Shown in pieces: positions 18,137 to 25,817 of a stretch of 64,000 nt of DNA. The stretch spans positions 62,001 to 126,000 of the forward strand of contig JARLHQ010000027.1 in assembly GCA_031292175.1 (NCBI GenBank), written 5' to 3'. The notes under the pieces were generated by a model. The model did not search any database, was not told where the DNA came from, and saw nothing but the letters and a program-made list of their open reading frames with translations. A program made the translations under genes and the position numbers. The stretch comes from Humidesulfovibrio sp. (lineage in GTDB: Bacteria; Desulfobacterota; Desulfovibrionia; Desulfovibrionales; Desulfovibrionaceae). How positions within the stretch are numbered: position 1 is the first letter of the stretch; the number at the start of each line of letters is the position of its first letter.

Positions 18137-19035
18137 GCTTCAATCCTCCTCGCGGCGTAGTCCGCGTATAGCTTTGCGGCGTCCATGCCCCGAGCCTCCT
18201 GGACGCCCCGGAAACCGCCGAAGGCGGACACCTCAAAAATCTGCGGGGCGTCGTCCGGCAGGGCCACGTCCACGCAGGTGAAATCTAGTTTGAAGAGATC
18301 CTGGGCGCGCCAGGCCAGGTCGATAATCTCCTGGGGCGGATCAAAGGGGGCGTAGCGCCCGCCTGAGGCCGTGGTGGTGTTCCACGCGCCGGGCTTGCGG
18401 CAACGCGCGTAGGTGGTCAGATACTCGCCCCCCAGGAACACCACGCCCAGGTCGCGCTCGCCCAAGGCGATGGTCTTCTGGATGTAGAAAAAGCCGTTCT
18501 CCCGCTGGTAGTCCGCCAGCTCCCCGCGCAGGTCCGACCCGGGCTTGAGGATGCGCATGCCGCGCGCCTTGGTGGAGAACAGCGGCTTCGCAATAGCCTC
18601 GCCATAGCCCTCGACCGCCGCCACGGCCGCGTCCAGATCCTCCGTCACCGTGGTCGGGGGCATGGGGATGCCGCCGAGAGCCAGGGTGGTGGTGCAGGAC
18701 ATCCGGTCCAGCAGGCCCAGCACCGCGCCAGGACGGGAAAACATGGCCACGCCGCGTCCCTCAAGGAAGCGCAGCATCTCCAGGCGGTCCAGCAGGCCAG
18801 GCGCATACTCCGGCCCCAGTTTCTTGAGCAGCAGGCCCCTGCACCGCGAGATGTCCCGCCCCTCGTACATGGCCCGCCCGGTGGCCAGATCCACGCTCAG
18901 GCGCTCCAGCTCGATGAGCAGGGGCTCGCCCCCGCAAGCCTCGGCCGCGCGCTGGGCGAGCAGCTCGGAGGACCAGCCCCCGCGCACGCCCACCACGCCG
19001 AGTGCGGGCACGTCCTGCGTAATCGTTTGCGTCAT
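18133..19035 (-). CDS. ATP-grasp enzyme, GAK system
   Basis: A 300-residue protein of the RimK-like ATP-grasp type. A small N-terminal domain (VVGVRGGWSSELLA) is followed by the ATP-binding portion AIAKPLFSTKARGMRI, then DLGVVFLGGEYLTTYAR and the metal-binding end FTCVDVALPDDAPQIFEVSAFGGFRG. ATP-grasp enzymes join a carboxylate to an amine or thiol through an acyl-phosphate. In the GAK context it may add an amino acid to, or crosslink, one of the small partner proteins; the reaction is unknown. It is coupled by ATGA overlap to the kinase downstream. Confidence 0.87.
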   Translation of the reverse strand: MTQTITQDVPALGVVGVRGGWSSELLAQRAAEACGGEPLLIELERLSVDLATGRAMYEGRDISRCRGLLLKKLGPEYAPGLLDRLEMLRFLEGRGVAMFSRPGAVLGLLDRMSCTTTLALGGIPMPPTTVTEDLDAAVAAVEGYGEAIAKPLFSTKARGMRILKPGSDLRGELADYQRENGFFYIQKTIALGERDLGVVFLGGEYLTTYARCRKPGAWNTTTASGGRYAPFDPPQEIIDLAWRAQDLFKLDFTCVDVALPDDAPQIFEVSAFGGFRGVQEARGMDAAKLYADYAARRIEA

Positions 19036-19047
19036 TTGCGTCCGTCC

Positions 19048-20709
19048 CTAGGAGAAGAGCACGCGCTCCGGCAGGCGGAAATCCTGCCAGGGCTGGCCCT
19101 GATGTTCGGCCATGCGCTCCATGAGGTAGTGCGCCCGTTGGCACATGCCGCGGGAAAAGGCCGGGTTCAGTTCAAAGCGCGTCGAGGTGAAGAGCGACCG
19201 CGCGATGGCCAGGGCCATGCGCGCCTCAAAGGTGGCGTCACCCGCCTCGGCGGCAAAGGTTCTGGCGAAGGCCAGAAATTCCGCCATGATCCAGTGGATG
19301 CGCCCGCGCAGGTGGGTCTCGAACACCGGCATGCGGTAGTTCGACACAAGAAACACGCTCACGTCCTGCACATAGTCCGCGGGCCGCGAGCGGTGCACAT
19401 CCAGATAGTGCAGGCGCTGGGTCTGGTGGTTGTAGACCAGGTTGTTCACATTGAAATCGCCGTGGGTGAGCACTGAGAACGGCGCGGCAAGGTCTTTCTC
19501 GATCCCGGCGCAGATGTCCAACAGGGCGTCCGTGGAAGGCGCCACCGTGCCGCAGATGTCCTTCTCCGACCGCCGGAAACTGGGATGGATCTGCAGCACG
19601 GCGTCCAGGCGGGAGGCCACCTGGGCCATGAACGCGGCGGGCACAGGATCGCCCCTGCGCGTGGTCTCCCAGATGTCCTGCACGGTCTGGGTCATGATGA
19701 ACAAGGCGTTCTGCAACACGTCCTCGCCAGCCGTCAGAAGCACCTCGTCCAGGTTGCAGCCGGACAGGAACTCCACCAGAAGCGAAGCCTTGTCGCCCTC
19801 CTCGTGGAAGCCGAAGACCCCGGCCACAAGACCTGGATAGGTCTTGGCCCACAACTCCAGACCGGCCTTTTCGGCCAGGATCTTCTTGAGCGCGCCTTCC
19901 TTGTAAATGCTCCCCAGGGGATCCACCCCGGCGGAAGCGCCCTCGCGGCGCGAGTCCACCTTGCCGATGCGGCAGCCGCTACGCGTGCCCCAGATGGCCT
20001 TGAAGTCCACGCTGGTCAGCCCGCCCGAGAAGCCGGTCTTGGTGAGGGTCTGCTGCAGGGCCTCGAACTGTTCGATCTTGATGCGCTCGCCCAGGATGGA
20101 GAAGATGAGCGCCTCGCCCACGTTCAAAAGTGCGTCGCCGATGCGTTCCAGATAACGGAAGATGAACAACACGGTGATGAGGTTCTGGACGTTCTTGCCC
20201 GTGCGCAACTCACCCATGATGCGGTCGAAGCCGACCTTGTACATGCGGTCCAGGCAGTATTCCGCCCGGCACACGGAAAGTGCGCCGGAGATGTCGCCCT
20301 GCTGGAAGGCCGGCAACACCCGGGCGATGCAGGCCTCAATCTCCGTAAACATCTCGCGGTAGGCGTAGCTGGATAAAAAGGCATGGTCCGTCAGATAGTT
20401 TGTTTGCTGCACCACATTGACGCAGAAGTCAGCCAAACGCTCCAGGTTCACGCACATGACCTGGATGGCGCGCACGCGGTTGCCCTTGGCCTTGTCCAGC
20501 CCGCGCCCGGCTTCGCTCTCGTGGAAGTGGCCGTAGCATTTGTTTTCGATGACCGTCTTCAGGTTGTCGATGTAGTCGTCGCGGCCGACGATGTGGTCGT
20601 AGAGGCTGTGGCTGGGCGATTCGAGGAAGTTCAGGGTGGCGCGCACCTGGCGCTCCACCTCGGCGACCATGAAGGTGAAATTCTCCTCAAGCCCCTCGAA
20701 GGTGATCAT
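19048..20709 (-). CDS. PhoU-like domain fused to an APH-type phosphotransferase
   Basis: A 553-residue protein. The N-terminal 220 residues are helical with PhoU features (FTFMVAEVERQVRATLNFLES, an internal repeat, and RYLERIGDALLNVGEALIFSILGERI). PhoU domains sense or relay phosphate status through metal clusters. The C-terminal portion (about 260-553) is a kinase of the aminoglycoside/choline phosphotransferase fold, with the catalytic loop LTHGDFNVNNLVYN and the metal Asp in LHYLDVHRSRP. This combination ties the operon to phosphate physiology. No antibiotic-resistance role is implied. Ten bases separate it from the amphi-Trp gene upstream. Confidence 0.8.
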   Translation of the reverse strand: MITFEGLEENFTFMVAEVERQVRATLNFLESPSHSLYDHIVGRDDYIDNLKTVIENKCYGHFHESEAGRGLDKAKGNRVRAIQVMCVNLERLADFCVNVVQQTNYLTDHAFLSSYAYREMFTEIEACIARVLPAFQQGDISGALSVCRAEYCLDRMYKVGFDRIMGELRTGKNVQNLITVLFIFRYLERIGDALLNVGEALIFSILGERIKIEQFEALQQTLTKTGFSGGLTSVDFKAIWGTRSGCRIGKVDSRREGASAGVDPLGSIYKEGALKKILAEKAGLELWAKTYPGLVAGVFGFHEEGDKASLLVEFLSGCNLDEVLLTAGEDVLQNALFIMTQTVQDIWETTRRGDPVPAAFMAQVASRLDAVLQIHPSFRRSEKDICGTVAPSTDALLDICAGIEKDLAAPFSVLTHGDFNVNNLVYNHQTQRLHYLDVHRSRPADYVQDVSVFLVSNYRMPVFETHLRGRIHWIMAEFLAFARTFAAEAGDATFEARMALAIARSLFTSTRFELNPAFSRGMCQRAHYLMERMAEHQGQPWQDFRLPERVLFS

Positions 20710-20719
20710 CAGCCGCGCC

Positions 20720-20992
20720 CTACGCTTCCACCTGAAGGGTGCGTTCGCCTGTGGCGATGGGGCTCTTCGCGTCCTTCCAGGAGATCTTGATGGTCATCTT
20801 GCTTTCGCCGTCCTTGCGCTTGGCCTTCACGGCGAAGCTCACCAGGGGGCCGGGCGTGAGGGTGATCTCCTCGGAATCGCTGCGCAGCACCACGCGGCCC
20901 TTGCCGAAACCCTCGGTGAGGGCGGCCAGAAAGGCCTGAATGCTCTTCTCGTCCTGCACCGAATCAAACTCGAACTTGCCGTCGCTCGACAT
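20720..20992 (-). CDS. Amphi-Trp domain protein (short form)
   Basis: A 90-residue protein consisting almost only of the amphi-Trp domain. The N-terminal helix SIQAFLAALTEGFGKGRVVL is followed by beta strands (ITLTPGPLVSFAVKAKRK) and KMTIKISWKDA with the signature Trp. The ATG follows GGAG. It shares the helix and strand pattern with the gene at 15247 but lacks its tail. It is probably a substrate or carrier for the ATP-grasp or kinase enzymes of the operon; this is inference. Confidence 0.8.
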   Translation of the reverse strand: MSSDGKFEFDSVQDEKSIQAFLAALTEGFGKGRVVLRSDSEEITLTPGPLVSFAVKAKRKDGESKMTIKISWKDAKSPIATGERTLQVEA

Positions 20993-21019
20993 GCGGGGGC
21001 TCCTTTTGCTGCGCCGGCC

Positions 21020-22171
21020 TTAAGCGGACAGGCGGGCTGTGTATTCATTGATGACGCGGGCGCGGTCCATGCCGGAGGCCAGCAGGCGCTTTCTTATGCC
21101 AATGTCGTCCCAGGCGGGCTGCACGCCGATCTCACGCTGGACCTTGTCTGAGGTCTTGTCCGGATTCCTCAGCTTCTCGCTCATGTGCGTGTCGTCGCCC
21201 ATGAACACGAGCTGGGGGCGTTCGGTCCAGCCCTTGCGGTTCTTGCGGGCCAGGGTGTCGATCAGGAACTCGGTGTAGCGTTGCGACTGCGGGTTCCACA
21301 CCTCGCAACCGTCCACATCATAGTCGGCGAGCAGGATGGGCCAGAACTGCTCCGGGTGGGGGATGACGATGCCCGCGCCGAAGCCCCGCGCCTCCTCAAT
21401 GACCTCCGAGGCGCGGTAGAAATACTGCATGGGAAACTGGGCCTTCACGCGAAGTTTCACGGCTTGGACGAAGGCCTGCACCCGGGTCACCAAACGGTCG
21501 CCGTAGCGCGCGCGCTGGGCGTCTAGAAAACCGCGCACCAGCTTGTTCTTGAGGATATCGACCGGCAGCGAGCCCAGGTGCCGGTCCAGGAGCGCCAAAA
21601 GCTTCACGGCGTGCAGCCGGGCGAAGCGGATGGTTTCCTCCGCCGCGCCGGTGTCGGCCGCAACGGAGGTGAGGCGCGCCTCGTCCCGACCGGAGAGCAC
21701 GTGCAGAAACTCGAAAAGCTGGCTGGAACGGTAGCGCGCGGTATGGGCCAGCATGGCTTCCAGCACCCCGGCGCGCTCCCGGCGCTCGGCCCGGAAGTGG
21801 AGCAGCAGTTGCACCTTCTGGTTGAAGCCGCTGGAGTAGCAGTCCACCTCCACGCCGGCGAACTCGCCATAGGTGATGATCTCGTTGTGCTGGGTGGGGA
21901 TGATGAGGCTCTGCGCGCAGCCGGGGAAGGTGGCCTCGACCCGCCGCCTGATGAGGGGCAGGGGCACGTATTCCGGGTGCCAGTGCACGGCCAGCACGCG
22001 CTCTTGCCGGGGCAGGACCTCCGCCGGTGTGGCGATGAACTCCTCTTCCTGCGCGGTCAAGGTGGTTCCGGTGATGGCGAAGAAGGCGCGCTCGTCCTCT
22101 TCCGTGGCGGCATCGAGCACGGCGTCCGCATCCGCTGGCGCGCCGGGGCTGGCTTGCTTGTGCTGCTTCAT
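21020..22171 (-). CDS. PHP-like metal-dependent hydrolase in the GAK operon
   Basis: A 383-residue protein with a set of likely metal ligands spaced as in PHP/amidohydrolase-like folds: VHWHPEYVP near residue 60, IIPTQHNEI near 90, IVIPHPEQFWP near 265 and MGDDTHMSE near 320. The first 45 residues are acidic and probably disordered. I could not assign it to a characterised family; phosphoesterase activity is a reasonable guess. The ATG at 22171 has GAGAGGTG. It is 20 bases downstream of the XXXCH gene. Confidence 0.65.
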   Translation of the reverse strand: MKQHKQASPGAPADADAVLDAATEEDERAFFAITGTTLTAQEEEFIATPAEVLPRQERVLAVHWHPEYVPLPLIRRRVEATFPGCAQSLIIPTQHNEIITYGEFAGVEVDCYSSGFNQKVQLLLHFRAERRERAGVLEAMLAHTARYRSSQLFEFLHVLSGRDEARLTSVAADTGAAEETIRFARLHAVKLLALLDRHLGSLPVDILKNKLVRGFLDAQRARYGDRLVTRVQAFVQAVKLRVKAQFPMQYFYRASEVIEEARGFGAGIVIPHPEQFWPILLADYDVDGCEVWNPQSQRYTEFLIDTLARKNRKGWTERPQLVFMGDDTHMSEKLRNPDKTSDKVQREIGVQPAWDDIGIRKRLLASGMDRARVINEYTARLSA

Positions 22172-22191
22172 GGATTCACCTCTCACCAAGG

Positions 22192-22734
22192 TTATTTCGC
22201 CAAGGCGTGGCAGGCTTTCTTGGAGGCGTTCAGCCTGTCCATGGCATCGGCCAGGGCGACGCGGTCCTGCTTGTCGAAGGCGCTCTTGAAATCGTTCAGA
22301 ATGTCCATGTACTGACCGTAGTCCGCCGCGCCGCGATCCTGGTGGGCGCACATGGCGAGCGAGTCCTTCAGAAAGGCGTCGACGATCTCCACGGGCGGCA
22401 GGGTGAGCGTGACCACGCTGTGCTGCAGGAACTTGAAGCTGGTTTTCATGCGCTTCTTGATGGCCTTGAAGGAGCCGCCGACCGGGCCGAGCACGGAGTC
22501 GGCGATGGCCGCGCCGGGCAGGGAAACGCCCTTCACCTTGAGCTTCATCTCCGCCATGCTGCCCAGCTGCTTGATCGTGAGCTCCAGCTTGGTGCAGCTG
22601 CCGAGATGCGGGGCAAAGGCCTTCAAGGACTCGGGTTCGATGGCGTGGCGGAACCCACCGGCCAGGGCCTTGAGCACCTGCGAGACTTCGTCGGCCTGGA
22701 GGATGATCTCGATTTTCATGTCGTCACTTCCCAT
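22192..22734 (-). CDS. XXXCH-domain protein, first gene of the GAK operon
   Basis: A 180-residue protein. The start (MKIEIILQADEVSQVLKALAGGF) resembles the amphi-Trp helix. The middle is beta rich (KLELTIKQLGSMAEMKLKVKGVSLPG). The C-terminal helical part ends in NASKKACHALAK, the Cys-His end that names the XXXCH domain. Proteins with this ending recur in GAK gene clusters; the role of the Cys-His pair is unknown. The ATG at 22734 follows AAGGAG, and a Pho-box-like element lies 76 bases before it. It is the first gene of a roughly 7.5-kb operon. Confidence 0.8.
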   Translation of the reverse strand: MGSDDMKIEIILQADEVSQVLKALAGGFRHAIEPESLKAFAPHLGSCTKLELTIKQLGSMAEMKLKVKGVSLPGAAIADSVLGPVGGSFKAIKKRMKTSFKFLQHSVVTLTLPPVEIVDAFLKDSLAMCAHQDRGAADYGQYMDILNDFKSAFDKQDRVALADAMDRLNASKKACHALAK

Positions 22735-22809
22735 GAGGCGCTCCTTCAACGTTTTGTGTCCACGTTTTGCGTCCGCAGCTTCCAAGTAGCTGAAGACCTG
22801 GAACAGAGT

Positions 22810-22836
22810 GTTACATCCACGTCACACCGCGGTGAA
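22810..22836 (-). promoter_or_regulatory. Pho-box-like operator of the GAK operon
   Basis: On the minus strand TTCAC-N6-GTGAC-N6-GTAAC, three half-sites at 11-base steps. It lies between the OlsF-like stop and the XXXCH start and would place the whole GAK operon under the PhoB-like regulator. Confidence 0.65.
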
Positions 22837-22857
22837 TGTCTGCTGAAGCCGCAGCTC

Positions 22858-24774
22858 TCAGGCCGCGCGGGGCGAAATAATGCGCGCGGCCACGTGGCGC
22901 GCCAGGAACCGGCGCGCGTTCTCCTGACCCATGAACCGCGCCAGGGTGCGCTCGTCCGTCAGGGCCAGATCCACACAGATGAGCCCGTCCAGGCAGTTCC
23001 CGAAGTCCGGGTCCACATTGAAGGCGGCGATGCGCCCGCCGAGCTTGAGATACTGCCGCAACAGCACCGGGATGCCCCGGCCCTGCTCCAGCTCGGCCAC
23101 CAGATCGTTCAGGTCGCCGGGGTCGCGGAACACGGTGTCGGGCACGCACACATCAAGGCGCGAAAGCTGGCGCTCGCGCGGGGGGCGCGTGGGCTTCACC
23201 AGCCGCGCCAGGCCGGCATCGAAGCTATGGCGGCGCAGGAACTGCATCATGAGTTCGCGCGCGAGCACGCTGTAGTCGCCGGAGATGCTGACGCAACCGA
23301 AGAGCACACGGTAGCGCGGATTGCGGCACACATACTCCGCCAGGCCCTTCCACATGAGCAGCAGCGGCTGGTAGGATTTCTGGTAACGTGTGCGCACGAA
23401 GGAGCGGCCCAGCTCCAACGCCGGTCCCAGGCGGTTCCAGAAGGTTTCCTTGATGCGGAACTGACTCGCGGTGTAGAGCCCGGCCGCCCCATGCGCCCGC
23501 ATGATCTCGTCTGTGCCCGCGAAGCGGTATGCCCCGGCCAGCTCCTGGTCCCGCACGTTCCAGAGGATCAGGTGCCGGTAGCGGGCATCGTAGGCATCGG
23601 TGTCGAGAGACTCTCCCGTGCCCTCGCCCACGGAGCGGAAGGTGCTTTCGCGCAGGCGCGCCACCTCGTGCAAAATGGCCGGGATCTCTGCGGCCGCAGC
23701 CTCGAAAACCATGAACGGCGTACTCTCCACCAGAATCTGTTCCGGGCGCAGCTGCGCTATTTCGCGCAGCCGCAGCTCCTGGGGCCGGGGCGCGGCCAAG
23801 GCCTTCTCCGTCCGCCGGGCCTTGCGCGAGGCCACCCAGCCCTTTTCGCGCGGCTCCTTCCGGCCACGGCTGCGCAGCAGGTGGCAACGGAAGCGCATGT
23901 AGGCCGAGGTCTCATCGTCCGAGACGATGGCCGCAAGTTTTTCCGAAGCGATGGGCGCGCCGATGGACAACCGCAGGCTCTGGCCGCACTGGCCCAGATT
24001 TTCGCGCGGCAGGAGCAACGTGCGCAGGCGCGGATGCACCAGCCCAGCGGCCTGGAACAGCGCGCCGTTGCGCCCCTGGAAAAACACCGGCAGCACGGGC
24101 GCTCCGGCCTTGCGCACCAGCGCGGCCACGCCCTTCTGCCAGGGCGGATCGGCCACCATGCGCTTTTTCAAGGCCAGGCTCGATACCTCGCCCGCGGGAA
24201 AGGCCACGATGGCCCCGCCCTTCTTGAGCCAGAAAAGCGCGGCGCGCAGCCCGGCCATGTTGCGGGTCTTGGCCCCGCTGCCGCCAAAGGCGTCGATCTC
24301 GATGAGCAGCGGACGCATCTCCGGAATGGCTGAAAGCAGATGGTTGGCCAGAATCTTCACGTCCGGACGGACGGCCAACAGCAGCTTGGCCAGAACGAGG
24401 CCTTCCACCACGCCGAAGGGGTGGTTGGACACCACCACCAGCGGCCCCGTTGCGGGCACGTTCTTGAGATCGGTCTCCGCGATGTCCGCGCCCACGCGCA
24501 GCTCCACAAGAGCGCGGTTCAAAAACTCCCTGGCGCGGGCCAAGGCTTCGCTCCGGCCCTCCTCGTCCGTCGGCGTCCCGGGCGTGACGCCAGGTCCGCC
24601 CGAGAGAAAGGGCGCGGGGTTGTGGGCGCGGGCGTACATGGTGTTCAGGGTGTCCAGGCGGAGCATCTTGGTAAGCGGCTTGCTCAGGGCGGAAAGCAGG
24701 ACATTTTTAAAGGCGGAGTTGGTGGTTGGCGTAAAACGGAAGGGCTGGTCGAGGCGGGGCCTGGGTTCAGGCAT
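22858..24774 (-). CDS. Bifunctional acyltransferase, OlsF-like (ornithine lipid synthesis)
   Basis: A 638-residue protein with two acyltransferase domains. The N-terminal half is PlsC-like with VVVSNHPFGVVEG near residue 115 and VAFPAGEVSSL further on, as in the OlsA/hemolysin group. The C-terminal half is GNAT-like with YRHLILWNVRDQELAGAYR, LELGRSFVRTRYQKSY and LFGCVSISGDYS, as in OlsB. Together they would make acyl-oxyacyl-ornithine from ornithine and acyl-ACP. Ornithine lipids commonly replace phospholipids when phosphate is short, and a Pho-box-like element lies about 98 bases upstream. The start has GGGAG. Confidence 0.8.
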   Translation of the reverse strand: MPEPRPRLDQPFRFTPTTNSAFKNVLLSALSKPLTKMLRLDTLNTMYARAHNPAPFLSGGPGVTPGTPTDEEGRSEALARAREFLNRALVELRVGADIAETDLKNVPATGPLVVVSNHPFGVVEGLVLAKLLLAVRPDVKILANHLLSAIPEMRPLLIEIDAFGGSGAKTRNMAGLRAALFWLKKGGAIVAFPAGEVSSLALKKRMVADPPWQKGVAALVRKAGAPVLPVFFQGRNGALFQAAGLVHPRLRTLLLPRENLGQCGQSLRLSIGAPIASEKLAAIVSDDETSAYMRFRCHLLRSRGRKEPREKGWVASRKARRTEKALAAPRPQELRLREIAQLRPEQILVESTPFMVFEAAAAEIPAILHEVARLRESTFRSVGEGTGESLDTDAYDARYRHLILWNVRDQELAGAYRFAGTDEIMRAHGAAGLYTASQFRIKETFWNRLGPALELGRSFVRTRYQKSYQPLLLMWKGLAEYVCRNPRYRVLFGCVSISGDYSVLARELMMQFLRRHSFDAGLARLVKPTRPPRERQLSRLDVCVPDTVFRDPGDLNDLVAELEQGRGIPVLLRQYLKLGGRIAAFNVDPDFGNCLDGLICVDLALTDERTLARFMGQENARRFLARHVAARIISPRAA

Positions 24775-24871
24775 GAGCGGACTCCCTGGCTTTCAGGTTG
24801 GCGGGCGCCGAACCGGTCGTCCGCCGTTGAGCCAACCTATGCGGATTGCCCGACGCCATGGTGTCCGCACG

Positions 24872-24887
24872 GTGACGGCGCGGTGAA
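24872..24887 (-). promoter_or_regulatory. Pho-box-like operator of the OlsF-like gene
   Basis: TTCAC-CGCGCC-GTCAC on the minus strand, half-sites 11 bases apart. It is the fourth example of this motif in 15 kb. Confidence 0.6.
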
Positions 24888-25001
24888 CATTACGGCGCTT
24901 CGGGTGGGGCGGCGCTGGATATTTCACCACGTATCTTCCCAATTTCTCATTTGCTTTTCCAGGCCAAGGCTTGGGAATCCTCCGTTTGCGGCGTTATTCC
25001 C

Positions 25002-25030
25002 TTGACCTCACACGCCTGCCTTTTTAGAAG
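25002..25030 (+). promoter_or_regulatory. Promoter of upp
   Basis: TTGACC, 17-base spacer, TAGAAG, 45 bases before the upp ATG. The rest of 24775-25074 holds the Pho-box-like element and no gene. Confidence 0.55.
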
Positions 25031-25074
25031 AGGGGGATTTTTTCCGCTCAACGCCCAACCTCAAGGAGAACCTC

Positions 25075-25701
25075 ATGGCCGTTCATGTGGCCCAGCATCC
25101 GCTCGTCAAGCACAAGCTCGGCCTTCTGCGCAAGCACGACATCACCACCAGCCTGTTCCGCGACGTGACCAAGGAAATCGCCCGGCTGCTCACCTATGAG
25201 GCCACCAAGGACCTGGAGACCGAGAAGAAGACCATCCGGGGCTGGGCCGGCGAGGTGGAGATCGAGCGCATCAAGGGCAAGAAGATCACCGTTGTGCCCA
25301 TCCTGCGCGCGGGGCTTGGCATGATGGACGGAGTGCTCGACATGGTGCCCGGCGCCAAGGTCAGCGTGGTGGGTTTCTATCGCAATGAGGATACCCTCAA
25401 GCCCGTCAAATATTACGTGAAGCTCGCGAGAGACATCAAGGCGCGCATGGCCCTCATCCTCGACCCGATGCTGGCCACCGGCGGCACGCTCGACGCCACC
25501 ATCGAACTGCTCATGAAGGCGGGCTGCACCCAGATACGCGGCCTGTTCCTGGTTGCCGCGCCTGAGGGCATCAAGCGCATCACCGAGAAATACCCGGACG
25601 TGGACATCTACTGCGCGTCTGTGGATGAGCGCCTGAACGAGAAGGGCTACATTCTACCCGGACTGGGCGACGCGGGCGACAAGATCTTCGGCACCAAGTA
25701 A
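25075..25701 (+). CDS. upp: Uracil phosphoribosyltransferase
   Basis: A 208-residue cytosolic salvage enzyme that turns uracil and PRPP into UMP. It begins [18 protein letters not shown], has [15 protein letters not shown] for uracil/PRPP binding, the PRPP loop [18 protein letters not shown] and the family-specific end [14 protein letters not shown]. The start has AAGGAG. It is followed by the uracil permease, an expected pairing. A terminator hairpin between the two probably lowers permease expression relative to upp. Confidence 0.97.
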   Translation: MAVHVAQHPLVKHKLGLLRKHDITTSLFRDVTKEIARLLTYEATKDLETEKKTIRGWAGEVEIERIKGKKITVVPILRAGLGMMDGVLDMVPGAKVSVVGFYRNEDTLKPVKYYVKLARDIKARMALILDPMLATGGTLDATIELLMKAGCTQIRGLFLVAAPEGIKRITEKYPDVDIYCASVDERLNEKGYILPGLGDAGDKIFGTK

Positions 25702-25704
25702 CAT

Positions 25705-25729
25705 GGGGGGGCGCAAGGCCCCCTTTTTT
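25705..25729 (+). terminator. Intrinsic terminator between upp and uraA
   Basis: GGGGGC-GCAAG-GCCCCC followed by six T, directly after the upp stop. Confidence 0.85.
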
Positions 25730-25817
25730 CGGTCCTTTGGGCAGACCCGGGGGCCTGGCAAGGCGCGGTCAACGGAGCCGGTCAGCGGTTCGAGAACCAA
25801 AACGAGGGAGAAGCAGC

